Shown piece after piece: positions 35,620-44,325 of a stretch of DNA of 64,000 nt; the stretch's first letter is position 1, and every line of letters starts with the position of its first letter. A program made the position numbers and the translations under genes. This stretch comes from Leucobacter chromiireducens subsp. chromiireducens (GTDB lineage: Bacteria; Actinomycetota; Actinomycetes; Actinomycetales; Microbacteriaceae), in the NCBI RefSeq assembly GCF_016758255.1, contig NZ_QYAD01000002.1:124001-188000 (forward strand). Direction: 5' to 3'. The notes under the pieces are model-generated. The model did no database searches. It was not told the origin of the DNA and saw nothing but the letters and a program-made list of their open reading frames with translations.

Positions 35620-36714
35620 ATGACTACGACCGTGCAACAGCCCGATCAGCGCACCATCGGCGCCCCCGTTGTGAGCCTCGCGATGCCGCGCATGCGGCGC
35701 GAGGTCGGCCGACTCAAAAACCTGCCCGTGGAAGGCGAGAAAAAGGTGCTGCTCGCCGCGCCACGCGGCTACTGCGCTGGGGTGGATCGCGCGGTTGTTG
35801 CCGTCGAGAAGGCGCTCGATCGCTTCGGTGCTCCCGTGTACGTGCGCAAGCAGATCGTGCACAACGTCCACGTCGTCAACACGCTCGAGAAGATGGGCGC
35901 CATCTTCGTCGAGGAGGTCGACGAGGTGCCCGAGGGCGCAAACGTCGTGTTCTCCGCGCACGGAGTTTCTCCCGCGGTTGTGCAGGCCGCTGACGATCGA
36001 GGCTTGCACGCCATCGACGCAACCTGCCCTCTGGTCACCAAGGTGCACCGCGAAGCCGTGCGCTTCGCGAAGCAGGATCTCGAGATTCTCCTTATCGGCC
36101 ACACCGGGCACGAAGAGGTTGAAGGCACGGCCGGCGAGGCTCCCGAACACATCACGATCGTCAACTCGCCCGAAGACGTCGACACACTTGAGGTGAAGAA
36201 CCCCGACAAGCTCGTGTGGCTCTCGCAGACCACGCTTTCGGTTGACGAGACGATGGAGACGGTGCGCCGCCTGCGCGAGCGTTTCCCGAACCTGCAGGAT
36301 CCGCCGAGCGACGACATTTGCTACGCCACGCAGAACCGCCAGGTAGCCATCAAGAAGATTGCTCCGCAGGCTGACGTGGTGCTGGTTGTTGGCTCGTCGA
36401 ACTCGTCGAACTCGGTGCGACTGAAGGAGGTCGCACTCGAGTACGGTGCGAAGGCGGCCTACCGTGTCGACTTCGCGAGCGAGGTGCAGCAGGAGTGGCT
36501 TGCGGGTGCTCGCACGATCGGCGTGACGAGCGGCGCCTCGGTGCCTGAGGTGCTTGTACAGGAGCTGCTCGATGATCTCGCCGACGCCGGGTACGCCGAC
36601 GTTGAGGCGACGGTCACCGCTGAGGAAGACCTCGTGTTCTCGCTGCCGAAGGAGCTCCGTCAGGACGCCAACGGCAAACGCGATGATCGTGCGCTGGGCG
36701 GTCGCGTTCGCTAG
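35620..36714 (+). CDS. ispH: 4-hydroxy-3-methylbut-2-enyl diphosphate reductase
   Basis: 364 residues. Last enzyme of the MEP isoprenoid pathway: HMBPP to IPP and DMAPP, using a [4Fe-4S] cluster. The three cluster cysteines are Cys52 (RGYCAGV), Cys136 (DATCPLV) and Cys234 ([10 protein letters not shown]); FSAHGVSP and [10 protein letters not shown] are the substrate-binding loops. It has about 40 extra N-terminal residues compared with the E. coli protein, common in actinobacteria. The TAGAAT box 7 nt before ATG indicates leaderless translation. It is monocistronic; an inverted-repeat structure follows the stop. Confidence 0.96.
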   Translation: MTTTVQQPDQRTIGAPVVSLAMPRMRREVGRLKNLPVEGEKKVLLAAPRGYCAGVDRAVVAVEKALDRFGAPVYVRKQIVHNVHVVNTLEKMGAIFVEEVDEVPEGANVVFSAHGVSPAVVQAADDRGLHAIDATCPLVTKVHREAVRFAKQDLEILLIGHTGHEEVEGTAGEAPEHITIVNSPEDVDTLEVKNPDKLVWLSQTTLSVDETMETVRRLRERFPNLQDPPSDDICYATQNRQVAIKKIAPQADVVLVVGSSNSSNSVRLKEVALEYGAKAAYRVDFASEVQQEWLAGARTIGVTSGASVPEVLVQELLDDLADAGYADVEATVTAEEDLVFSLPKELRQDANGKRDDRALGGRVR

Positions 36715-36720
36715 GTTTCG

Positions 36721-36790
36721 CTCACGCGATATGCCCGCGGGGACACCTGCGGTGGAGACCTCCGGGACACCTGCGCGGGCATATCGTGAG
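36721..36790. promoter_or_regulatory. Long inverted repeat enclosing two 12-bp direct repeats
   Basis: The outer arms CTCACGCGATATGCCCGCG (36721-36739) and CGCGGGCATATCGTGAG (36774-36790) are complementary apart from two bulged bases. Inside are two copies of GGGACACCTGCG (36740-36751 and 36764-36775). It starts 6 bp past the ispH stop and lies 54 bp before the VanY-like gene. It could be a terminator for ispH, a regulator-binding array, or both. Confidence 0.7.
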
Positions 36791-36810
36791 CGTATGCTCC
36801 CGGGCATACG
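36791..36810. promoter_or_regulatory. Short inverted repeat CGTATGC-N6-GCATACG
   Basis: A 7-bp perfect dyad immediately next to the preceding inverted repeat, containing a third copy of the motif (C)GGGCATA. About 34 bp before the VanY-like start codon, a typical operator position. Confidence 0.55.
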
Positions 36811-36843
36811 ACGTGGCAACACCAGTCTTGCTGGACTGGACGT

Positions 36844-37491
36844 ATGTTCATGTCGTATCGTTCCCGCGCGGCCAACGCCGCAATCGCTGCAATTATCGCG
36901 ACGCTTGCCGTCGCAACCATCGTCGGGGGCGCGCTGCTTCTGCAGACGGGCGAGCGGGCGCGCGCTGAGCAATCCCCCGGGGCACAGGGGTCGAGCGGCG
37001 GGTTCGGCACGCAGCAGGCCTCAGATCAGGATCCCGAGCAGCGCTTTGGCGGCAACGGCTCTGTCGACGACCCCAACGGAATCGCGGTTGACGCTGACCA
37101 CCCCGGAGTCCGTGGCCTCGATCCCGAGCTGCGTGAGGCGGTGCAGGCGGCAGCCGCTCGTGCAAGCGAGGAGGGGGTGGAGCTGCGGCTGAACTCTGGG
37201 TGGCGCAGCGCTGACTACCAGGCCGAGCTGCTCGCGGACGCGATCACCGAGTATGGCAGCGAGGAAGAAGCTCGTCACTGGGTTGATACGCCGGAGCGCT
37301 CGGCGCACGTGCGGGGCGACGCTGTCGACATTGGCGGCCTCGAAGCGGCACTTTGGGTCGGTCAGTACGGTGCCGAGTTTGGTCTCTGCCAGACCTATGC
37401 GAACGAGAACTGGCACTTCGAGCTCGCTGAGCTGGACGCCGACGGGTACTGCCCCGCAGCATACGAAAGCGCCGCCGCCCGCCCGGATTGA
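36844..37491 (+). CDS. VanY-like D-alanyl-D-alanine carboxypeptidase (M15 family)
   Basis: 215 residues. A short N-terminal TM/signal anchor (about 12-33, IAAIIATLAVATIVGGALLL) is followed by a low-complexity linker to about residue 90 and the M15B zinc peptidase domain. Zinc ligands His155 and Asp162 (SAHVRGDAVDIG) and His191 (ENWHFEL), with Glu188 as base, plus the SGWRS substrate loop, are present. Such enzymes trim the terminal D-Ala of peptidoglycan stems on the outer face. ATG at 36844 is used; a second ATG two codons on is possible. The repeat structures just upstream suggest regulated expression. Confidence 0.88.
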   Translation: MFMSYRSRAANAAIAAIIATLAVATIVGGALLLQTGERARAEQSPGAQGSSGGFGTQQASDQDPEQRFGGNGSVDDPNGIAVDADHPGVRGLDPELREAVQAAAARASEEGVELRLNSGWRSADYQAELLADAITEYGSEEEARHWVDTPERSAHVRGDAVDIGGLEAALWVGQYGAEFGLCQTYANENWHFELAELDADGYCPAAYESAAARPD

Positions 37492-37545
37492 GCGTGCGAC
37501 GGCGCTGGCCGTGTTGCCGAAGGCGGGAGTGCTCCCTGAGCCGGC

Positions 37546-38367
37546 TTAGGGCTGCTGCATCTCCTGCAGCGACTCGAGCATCTTCGAGAGCGCCCCGTTC
37601 GGATCCGCCTCAATCTGCTGCATAATCTCGGGCGCACCGTTCATGGCGATCATCGGGACCACCATCACGATGATGAACGCGATGACTGCCGCGACGAGCG
37701 GTACCCAGAAGGTGATCTTCCGGGCGCGCATCCGCTGAATCGAGAAGAGTAGGTTGAGCGCCCAGACGAGCAGCACGACGAGCGCGCTCACCATGCCGAG
37801 CGTGCCGACCCAGCTCGCCACCTTGGGCTCGTCCATTCCGATGAGCGTGCCCATCAGGCTGATCTGGCTTTCCAGACCAAAGAAGGAGCGGGCAACGCTG
37901 AGCGCACCGAACGCACCGAACACGAGCAGGATGATCGTGATGATGCGATCGCCCGTGCGGGGGCGCGGGGCGCCGGGCATGCCGTACACCGGGCCGGGCT
38001 GGGGCGCAGCCGCGCGGTAGGCCTGCTGATCTCCGGGCTGCTGCGTGAACGGCTGCGCCTGCTGCTGGTTCGGCTGCTGCTGCTGGTGCGCCTGCGGCTG
38101 GGTGCCCGTGGCACCCGTCGCACCGGCCGCCGCGGGGGCGCCCAGGTTGTGGGGAACCCCGAGGTTGCTCGGTGCGGCGGCCTGCGGGGCTGCATCGCTG
38201 CCCTCCGGCTTCCACTCCCAACCCTCCGGCGCGTACTCGCCGTACTCGGGCTGTGCGGGCCGGGGCTGTACCGGCTGCGACTGTGCGGGCTGCTGGGGCT
38301 GTGCCTGCTGGGGCGCCTGCGCCGGCTGGGTCGCGCCGGTGTTGGTTTCGTCGCGCGGTTCGGACAC
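37546..38367 (-). CDS. DUF6264-type membrane protein with Gln/Pro-rich N-terminus
   Basis: 273 residues. The first about 135 residues are Pro/Gln/Ala-rich and disordered, with EYAPEGWEWKPEG in the middle, a short motif seen in this Microbacteriaceae family. Four TM helices follow (about 142-163, 180-205, 208-220 and 230-255). The last 25 residues are amphipathic (GALSKMLESLQEMQQ). The GTG start shares one base with the stop of the aldolase gene (TAGTG), so translation is coupled. Function unknown; family name given by resemblance. Confidence 0.7.
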   Translation of the reverse strand: MSEPRDETNTGATQPAQAPQQAQPQQPAQSQPVQPRPAQPEYGEYAPEGWEWKPEGSDAAPQAAAPSNLGVPHNLGAPAAAGATGATGTQPQAHQQQQPNQQQAQPFTQQPGDQQAYRAAAPQPGPVYGMPGAPRPRTGDRIITIILLVFGAFGALSVARSFFGLESQISLMGTLIGMDEPKVASWVGTLGMVSALVVLLVWALNLLFSIQRMRARKITFWVPLVAAVIAFIIVMVVPMIAMNGAPEIMQQIEADPNGALSKMLESLQEMQQP

Positions 38368-39395
38368 TAGGCGCTCACCGACTTCCCGGCGGAACCGAGC
38401 TGCTCAGCGGCCAGCGCGATGCGCGCAGCCATGCCGCTCTCGGCAACCTTGCCGTAGGCGCGCGGGTCGTACTGCTTCTTGTTGCCCACCTCGCCGTCGA
38501 TCTTCAGAACACCGTCGTAGTTCTTCAGGATGAAGTCGGCGACGGGACGCGTGAATGCGTACTGCGTGTCGGTATCGATGTTCATCTTGATGACGCCGTT
38601 CCGCACAGCCTCTGCGATCTCCTCGGCCGAGGAGCCCGATCCGCCGTGGAAGACGAGGTCGAGCGGCTTCTCGCCGGTGCCGTACTTCGCCTGCAGGCCA
38701 GCCTGGATCTCTGCGAGGAGCTCGGGGCGCAGCTTCACGCCGCCCGGCTTGTACACGCCGTGGACGTTGCCGAAGGTGAGCGCGGTGAGGTAGCGGCCCT
38801 GCTCACCAAGGCCCAGTGCCTCGACCGTCGCGACAGCGTCGTCGAGCGTGGTGTAGAGCTGATCGTTGATCTCGTGTGCGATGCCGTCTTCCTCGCCACC
38901 GACAACGCCGATCTCGACCTCGAGGATCACATTGATCGCCGCCATACGGGGGAGCAGCTCCTTCGCGATGTCGAGGTTCTCGCCGAGGGGCACTGCCGAA
39001 CCATCCCACATGTGCGACTGGAAGTAGGGGAGACCGCCCTGCGCCACGCGCTCCTCGCTCGCAGCGACGAGGGGCAGCACGAAGTTCTCGAGGTGCTGCT
39101 TCGGGCAGTGGTCGGTGTGGAGCGCGACGGTGATGTCGTACGCCTTCGCGACCTCTTCAGCGAACTTGGCGAACGCAATCGCACCACCGACGCGGTTTGA
39201 CACGGTGTGTCCTGCGAAGTAGTCGGCGCCGCCGAAGCTCACTTGGATGATGCCGTCAGAGCCGGCCTCGGCGAATCCCTGGAGTGCAGCGTTCAGAGTC
39301 TGCGAACTGGAAACGTTCACCGCGGGGAAGGCGAAGCCGCCTGTCTTCGCGGCGTCGAGCATCGCTGCGTACTGTTCCGGGGTTGCGACGGGCAT
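38367..39395 (-). CDS. fbaA: Fructose-bisphosphate aldolase, class II
   Basis: 342 residues, zinc-dependent glycolytic aldolase: fructose-1,6-bisphosphate to GAP plus DHAP. The class IIA features are visible: FAFPAVNVSSSQTLNAALQG, zinc ligand region ALHTDHCPK (His-Thr-Asp-His), ILEVEIGVVGGEEDG, FGNVHGVYKPG and VFHGGSGSS. GAGGAG stands 6 nt before the ATG. It is divergent from glpX, which encodes the opposing gluconeogenic FBPase, across a 178-bp region with two perfect palindromes; a DUF6264-type gene is coupled behind it. Confidence 0.96.
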   Translation of the reverse strand: MPVATPEQYAAMLDAAKTGGFAFPAVNVSSSQTLNAALQGFAEAGSDGIIQVSFGGADYFAGHTVSNRVGGAIAFAKFAEEVAKAYDITVALHTDHCPKQHLENFVLPLVAASEERVAQGGLPYFQSHMWDGSAVPLGENLDIAKELLPRMAAINVILEVEIGVVGGEEDGIAHEINDQLYTTLDDAVATVEALGLGEQGRYLTALTFGNVHGVYKPGGVKLRPELLAEIQAGLQAKYGTGEKPLDLVFHGGSGSSAEEIAEAVRNGVIKMNIDTDTQYAFTRPVADFILKNYDGVLKIDGEVGNKKQYDPRAYGKVAESGMAARIALAAEQLGSAGKSVSA

Positions 39396-39449
39396 GTGTG
39401 CTCCTCGTGTTGTGTGATGTTGTAGTGCTGCTGTGGCTGCGCCTACGAT

Positions 39450-39463
39450 GACGGATCCGTCAG
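39450..39463. promoter_or_regulatory. Perfect palindrome TGACGGATCCGTCA
   Basis: 14-bp perfect palindrome in the divergent fbaA/glpX region, suited to a dimeric regulator. It lies 55 bp upstream of the fbaA start and about 98 bp before the glpX promoter. Confidence 0.55.
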
Positions 39464-39469
39464 CTCGCC

Positions 39470-39481
39470 CGGCGCGCCGGA
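39470..39481. promoter_or_regulatory. Perfect palindrome CCGGCGCGCCGG
   Basis: 12-bp perfect palindrome 7 bp to the right of the previous one, possibly a second operator half or a GC-clamp in the fbaA leader. Confidence 0.45.
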
Positions 39482-39560
39482 CGTTTGTGGCGATACCCGG
39501 TGGGCACCGCTTCGCTGTTCCAGTCTACGCGTTCGGGCCATGAACGGCAGGGAGAAGCGG

Positions 39561-39566
39561 TAGGCT
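39561..39566 (+). promoter_or_regulatory. -10 box of leaderless glpX
   Basis: TAGGCT, exactly 7 nt before the glpX ATG. A GGGAG lies upstream of the box, so it would not be in the mRNA. Confidence 0.6.
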
Positions 39567-39573
39567 GGTCGGC

Positions 39574-40557
39574 ATGAATGAACCTGTTTCGCTTGGCGAA
39601 TGGCAGCCCGACCGTAACCTCGCGATGGAGCTCGTTCGCGCGACCGAGGCTGCGGCCATGCGTGCGACCCCCTGGATCGGCCGTGGAGACAAGAACGCTG
39701 CGGACGGTGCAGCGGTCGATGCGATGCGTCGTTTCCTCTCGACGGTCAACATGAAGGGCACCGTCGTGATCGGCGAGGGCGAGAAGGATGACGCCCCCTG
39801 GCTGTACAACGGTGAGGTCGTTGGCAATGGTGAGGGCGCCGAGTGCGACGTCGCGGTTGACCCGATCGATGGCACCCGCCTCACCGCAGAGGGGCGCCCC
39901 GGCGCACTCTCGGTCATCGCGGTTGCCGATCGCGGCAGCATGTACGACCCGTCGGCTGTCTTCTACATGGACAAGCTCGTCTGCGGCCCCGAGGGCGTGG
40001 GGGTTGTTGACATCAACCGTCCCATCGGTGAGAACATTCGTGCGCTGGCGCGTGCGAAGCAGGTCGACGTGTCCGATATTCGTGTCGCTGTGCTCGACCG
40101 CCCGCGCCACGAGGACCTCATCCGCGAGATCCGCGAGGCTGGCGCCGGAACGCGTCTGCTCATGGACGGCGACGTCGCTGGTGGCGTGAACGCTGCCCGC
40201 TGGGATTCGCGCATTGACATGTGCGTGGGTATCGGCGGCACCCCCGAGGGCATCATCACGGCGTGTGCAGTGAAGGCTCTGGGCGGCGTGATCCAGGGCC
40301 GCCTCTGGCCGAAGGACGACGAGGAGCGCCAGCGCGCACTCGACGCCGGCCACGATCTCAACCGTGTGCTCGAGGCAAACGACCTCGTGGCGAGCGACAA
40401 CTGCTACTTTGTGGCGACCGGGATCACGGACGCCGAGTTCATCGACGGCGTGCAGCGTCGCGGACCGTTCGTGCGTGCGGAGAGCATCGTGATGCGCTCG
40501 CACTCGGGCACCATCCGCCACGTCATCAGCGACATGGACCCCAGCCGCTGGGACTAA
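39574..40557 (+). CDS. glpX: Fructose-1,6-bisphosphatase, class II
   Basis: 327 residues. Hydrolyses fructose-1,6-bisphosphate to fructose-6-phosphate in gluconeogenesis; main FBPase of actinobacteria. Metal-binding and active-site motifs: GRGDKNAADGAAVDAMR, VVIGEGEKDDAPWLYNGE, DVAVDPIDGT, and GIGGTPEGIITACAVK. The ATG at 39574 is leaderless by the TAGGCT box. A strong hairpin terminator closes the transcript. Confidence 0.96.
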   Translation: MNEPVSLGEWQPDRNLAMELVRATEAAAMRATPWIGRGDKNAADGAAVDAMRRFLSTVNMKGTVVIGEGEKDDAPWLYNGEVVGNGEGAECDVAVDPIDGTRLTAEGRPGALSVIAVADRGSMYDPSAVFYMDKLVCGPEGVGVVDINRPIGENIRALARAKQVDVSDIRVAVLDRPRHEDLIREIREAGAGTRLLMDGDVAGGVNAARWDSRIDMCVGIGGTPEGIITACAVKALGGVIQGRLWPKDDEERQRALDAGHDLNRVLEANDLVASDNCYFVATGITDAEFIDGVQRRGPFVRAESIVMRSHSGTIRHVISDMDPSRWD

Positions 40558-40588
40558 GCGTTCTGCCTCGTGTGAGGCTGGCCTGAGG

Positions 40589-40619
40589 GAGGCCCCGGAC
40601 TGTACAAGTCCGGGGCCTC
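40589..40619 (+). terminator. Terminator of glpX (13-bp stem)
   Basis: GAGGCCCCGGACT (40589-40601), loop GTACA, AGTCCGGGGCCTC (40607-40619), perfect stem, then ACTTGTGTGTTT. It lies between convergent glpX and rmuC and may serve both directions. Confidence 0.9.
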
Positions 40620-40696
40620 ACTTGTGTGTTTGGCTGTGTGCGCGTCGGCGTGGCCATCCGCTCGGGGGAGGGGCCCGATTGCTGACGCCGCTGGAC

Positions 40697-42085
40697 TTAG
40701 CTTTCGGCGGCGGGGGTTTTCGAAGGCTCTTCTCGCTCCTTTGGTGCCTCCGGCGCCCACAGGTCTTCTTCAGCGTTGCCGAGCTGGGTCATCTCGCTCG
40801 TGCGCAGCTCGGGTGCCATAAGTGGGCGTACTGCAACGTCGAGCTGCGTCGGCTCAGGTGAGATCTGCTCGCCGTTGAGCGCGCTGATCTTGCGCGCGGT
40901 GGGAAGCACCTGGCGCTCGAAGGATCCGACATAGGCATTGTAATCTTGCACTCCTCGGGCGAGCGTGCGGCCGAGCTTGTCGAGGTGGTTGGCGCTGCGC
41001 CCGATGCGGGAGTGGAGCTCACGGCTGAGGTCGAAGAGCGTGCGCGCTTCGGCAGTGAGTGAGTCTTGCCGCCAGCTGTGCGCCACTGACTTGAGGATCG
41101 CCCAGAGGCTCACGGGTGAGGCGAGGGCGACGCGGCGTTCGAAGGCGTACTCGAGAAGGAGCGGGTCGGTATCGAGCGCACTTGAGAGCAGCGACTCGCT
41201 CGGCAGAAACGCGATGACAAACTCGGGCGAGTCTGGCAGCGCGGATGCGTAGTCTCGTTTGCTCAGCGCGATGATGTGATCCCGCAGGGCACGTGCGTGC
41301 TGGGCAAGGAGTTCCCCTCGGCGCGCTTCGACGCTCGCGTCAGGGGAGGTGGCCCCGGCAGCACCCGTGCCCAGATTCTGTGCTTCGAGGTACGCGGCAA
41401 AGGGGACTTTCGCGTCGATGGCGATCGACTTGCCGCCGGGGAGGCGAACGACAACGTCGGGCCGTAGCACCCCGTTCTCGGTGGTGAACTGGGGCTGCAC
41501 GTCGAAGTCGACGCGTTCGAGCATCCCGGCGGCCTCGATGATTCGGCGCAGTTGAGTCTCGCCCCAGATACCGCGCGTGTTGTTGGATCGAAGAGCGGCG
41601 GCAAGGCTCTCTGCCGTGCCGCGCAGCTTGTCTTCAGCGAGTGCGGCCTGGCGGAGCTGCTGTGCAAGTTCACCGTGCTGCTCTGCTCGCTGCTGTTCCA
41701 TCGTCGCAACCGTGACCTCCAACTTGCCGAGGCTGTCGCGGAGCGGTGCGAGCTGCTGCAGTACGCGCTGCTCTTCGCGGTCGAGTTCCGAGCGCTGCTG
41801 CGCGTTTGCGTGAGCGTCGCGGAGCCGGGCTTCGAGCCCTTCCGCTCGGGTTTCGGCCGCTGCGAGTTCCTCACGCAAGATTCGGGCTCCCGCCTCGGCG
41901 TCGAGGCGTGCGCGCTGGGTGGCGAGCGAGATCTCTCGCTGCGCATCCTCGGTGTGCTCGGCGGTGACGCGTGCGAGGTCTCGCTGTGCGGCGCGACCCC
42001 GGACTGCAACGCCGGCCCCGGCGCCCACGGCGGCGGCGAGCAGCGCAACGAGCGCAATCAGCAGGGTGAGTGTCAGCGGGTTCAT
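40697..42085 (-). CDS. rmuC: DNA recombination protein RmuC homolog
   Basis: 462 residues. An N-terminal TM helix (LLIALVALLAAAVGAGAGVA) is followed by a coiled coil (about 35-160) and the RmuC nuclease-fold domain: RGIWGETQLRRIIEAAGM, PDVVVRLPGGKSIAIDAKVPF and a trailing helical region. RmuC limits inversion at short inverted repeats in E. coli; it is a predicted endonuclease-like protein with the PD-(D/E)XK motif around IDAK. The final about 50 residues are acidic and divergent, as usual. ATG at 42085. Confidence 0.93.
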   Translation of the reverse strand: MNPLTLTLLIALVALLAAAVGAGAGVAVRGRAAQRDLARVTAEHTEDAQREISLATQRARLDAEAGARILREELAAAETRAEGLEARLRDAHANAQQRSELDREEQRVLQQLAPLRDSLGKLEVTVATMEQQRAEQHGELAQQLRQAALAEDKLRGTAESLAAALRSNNTRGIWGETQLRRIIEAAGMLERVDFDVQPQFTTENGVLRPDVVVRLPGGKSIAIDAKVPFAAYLEAQNLGTGAAGATSPDASVEARRGELLAQHARALRDHIIALSKRDYASALPDSPEFVIAFLPSESLLSSALDTDPLLLEYAFERRVALASPVSLWAILKSVAHSWRQDSLTAEARTLFDLSRELHSRIGRSANHLDKLGRTLARGVQDYNAYVGSFERQVLPTARKISALNGEQISPEPTQLDVAVRPLMAPELRTSEMTQLGNAEEDLWAPEAPKEREEPSKTPAAES

Positions 42086-42152
42086 GAATTCAGGATGTCA
42101 GGGACGTCGGACATTGGTGGGCGACCGTTCACGCTCGGCATGTCGCAGTGAC

Positions 42153-44156
42153 TCAGAACGGGTGGTTGTCGGGATCATCGTCGGCAGCTGGCCCGGGCGG
42201 CACGAGAGGTCGTGCTGTGCGAATCGGTGGTGTCGGTGTTGCAGCCTTCGGTGCTGATGAGCTCGGCGCTGATGACTTCGGTGGTGGCGGTGGTTGCGGT
42301 GATGGTGGTGGTGTTCCGGTGTTGTCGTGTTTCAGGAACCTCACCCGGCTTGGCGGTTCATCGTCGTACACGCGTCCGGTTGGGGATCGCCAGCGCATTG
42401 TCCCGTCCGGCAACAAACGGTGGTCCCAGTCAGAGTTGTGCTTCATGGTGTGGTGGCCCCGGCACAGGTGTGCAAGGTTGTCTGTTGATGTGGTGCCGCC
42501 ATCTGCTGCGGGGATCGTGTGGTCGATATCGCAGCGGTTCACCGGGACCCGGCAACCGGGGAACCTGCAGTGCAGGTCGCGGGCCCCGAGGAAACGGCGC
42601 ATCTGCGCGCTGGGCCGGTACCGGTCCACACTCAGTACATCCCCGGTCTCACCGGACACGGTGACTTTCTCCCAGAAGTCCGCGTGACCTGCGTAGCCAC
42701 GAACCTGTTCAGGGTCGACGGGTCCGGACCCGATGAGTTCGGCGTCCGTGAACTCCGGCGGCGAGGACGCAGTGGGGTCAGGGCCGGTCGGTGAGTTGGT
42801 GCCCGGGGGTGCTGTGGTGGTCACCACGACCTGGATGTGCGCCCGCACCGCCTCTTCCGGGGACCCCGCAACAAGCCGCATCGGATCACCCGCAAGGAGC
42901 AGATCCCGGAGCACATCCGTGCGGGTCTGCGCGCGGCTGCGCTTGGGGAGCCCTGCCCGGATCTCTCGCACCCCGGGACGCCCACCTTTCATGCCCGGGC
43001 GGAGTTCCCGGAGCATGCGCCGTCGTTCTGCGACGCTCTGTGCTCTCACACCCCGTGGCGTGCGCGTGGTGTGCGCGGGTGACGCTTCACCCGTGACGGC
43101 GCCTGTGCCGGTGCCGGTGCCTGCACCCGCGGAAACATCATCGCGACCAGTGAGGGTGCGTGTGAGTTGGTGCTCGGTGGCTTCCGCGGATTTCGCGAGC
43201 CGCGTCAGACGATCATGAATGGCATACGCCACAGGAGTCGGCATGAACGCCACCAGCTCCGCCATGCCGTTCTCGTGATCACGCACCCACACTTTTCGCT
43301 CACACTCCGGCGAAGGTGCAGGAGCGCCGGTGTTTGGTTCGGTGGCGCTGGGATCGGTGCTTGTTGGAGCTGTGTCGTTCGGGTCGGTGCTCACCGGGTC
43401 AGAGGCACTCGGGTCGGTGCTGGACGGATCCGGGGAAGCCGGGTCAGTACTAGATGGGTCATCGCTCGTGGGGTCAACGCCCGGGAACGGGGCCGGCTTC
43501 GGAAGGGTTCTCGCGAGCTCACGCGCAAGCTTCCGCGCGATCGGCCGCAAACGCTGCGGAGTCTGGGACTCGGCACGCCGCAACACTTCCGCCTCATACC
43601 TGCCCCGCACACGCACCGACTCCGAGTCCTGTCCAAGCCCCAGCGCGTCCGAGGATTCCACAAGTGCCCGCACATGCTCGGGAGAAACCTTTCCGGTGAG
43701 CATGCGCGGCAGGGTTGCGGGGAAACGCATCGTGAGTGCGCTCGCAAGGTTCAGATCGCGTTCCACAACATGTTCGCTCTGGTGGAGTGCGGTCGCGATC
43801 TCGGCACGCAACGACCGGTACGGGATGTCGCCGCTTCCGGAAGGGGCGCGGTGCACCGCGGTCTCCATCGCGAAGGAAAGAACATTCAGGCGTGCGGCGG
43901 TGAGGATGTTCTGGAAACGATCGAACTGTTCCAGCATGCCGACCACGTCATCCACCACCCGCACAGAGAACACGGGTGGGATGACACCCGGGGTTGCGGA
44001 CGCGAACGCTTTGGCGAAGAGCTCGGTGGGATCGAACTCCGGTGGCTGGGGTGGAGCAGAAGTGTGAGCCGCGGAGGTCTTCTGGAAGCGCACCCGGGAA
44101 GCCCGGCGCGGCGCGAGCGGCGAGCCAGCAGGGGGAGAACCTCGGGTGGTGGTCAT
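42153..44156 (-). CDS. HNH endonuclease with DUF222 domain (13E12-type)
   Basis: 667 residues. DUF222-type helical region at about 60-330, then a C-terminal HNH module (about 525-570) with CRFPGCRVPVN, CDIDHTIPAADGG and LCRGHHTMKH; two CxxC-like pairs and the H-N-H residues are intact. Between about 210 and 270 is a low-complexity insert of (S/T)DPS repeats, and the C-terminus is Pro-rich. Such genes are multi-copy in Microbacteriaceae and mycobacteria and may be mobile or homing-like; the target is unknown. The ATG at 44156 is preferred; a GTG at 44264 in frame adds 36 unlike residues. Confidence 0.88.
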   Translation of the reverse strand: MTTTRGSPPAGSPLAPRRASRVRFQKTSAAHTSAPPQPPEFDPTELFAKAFASATPGVIPPVFSVRVVDDVVGMLEQFDRFQNILTAARLNVLSFAMETAVHRAPSGSGDIPYRSLRAEIATALHQSEHVVERDLNLASALTMRFPATLPRMLTGKVSPEHVRALVESSDALGLGQDSESVRVRGRYEAEVLRRAESQTPQRLRPIARKLARELARTLPKPAPFPGVDPTSDDPSSTDPASPDPSSTDPSASDPVSTDPNDTAPTSTDPSATEPNTGAPAPSPECERKVWVRDHENGMAELVAFMPTPVAYAIHDRLTRLAKSAEATEHQLTRTLTGRDDVSAGAGTGTGTGAVTGEASPAHTTRTPRGVRAQSVAERRRMLRELRPGMKGGRPGVREIRAGLPKRSRAQTRTDVLRDLLLAGDPMRLVAGSPEEAVRAHIQVVVTTTAPPGTNSPTGPDPTASSPPEFTDAELIGSGPVDPEQVRGYAGHADFWEKVTVSGETGDVLSVDRYRPSAQMRRFLGARDLHCRFPGCRVPVNRCDIDHTIPAADGGTTSTDNLAHLCRGHHTMKHNSDWDHRLLPDGTMRWRSPTGRVYDDEPPSRVRFLKHDNTGTPPPSPQPPPPPKSSAPSSSAPKAATPTPPIRTARPLVPPGPAADDDPDNHPF

Positions 44157-44325
44157 GTGCTCATTCAAGCAGTGACCACTGACATTCAGAGCCCAGAAAA
44201 CCGCGGAAACACGCGGCAAAACAGGACACCGTGAGGAACCCCTGATCCCACTCTGGAAAGTCACCTCATCCTCAAGAAGAGGGTGAATGTCTGCCGTGCG
44301 ATCACCCCGTGGGCGCGCCCGCCAC

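Noticed and set aside
44157-44264. Upstream GTG start at 44264 for the HNH endonuclease
   Set aside because: The added 36 residues do not look like protein of this family, and the family normally begins near the ATG at 44156.
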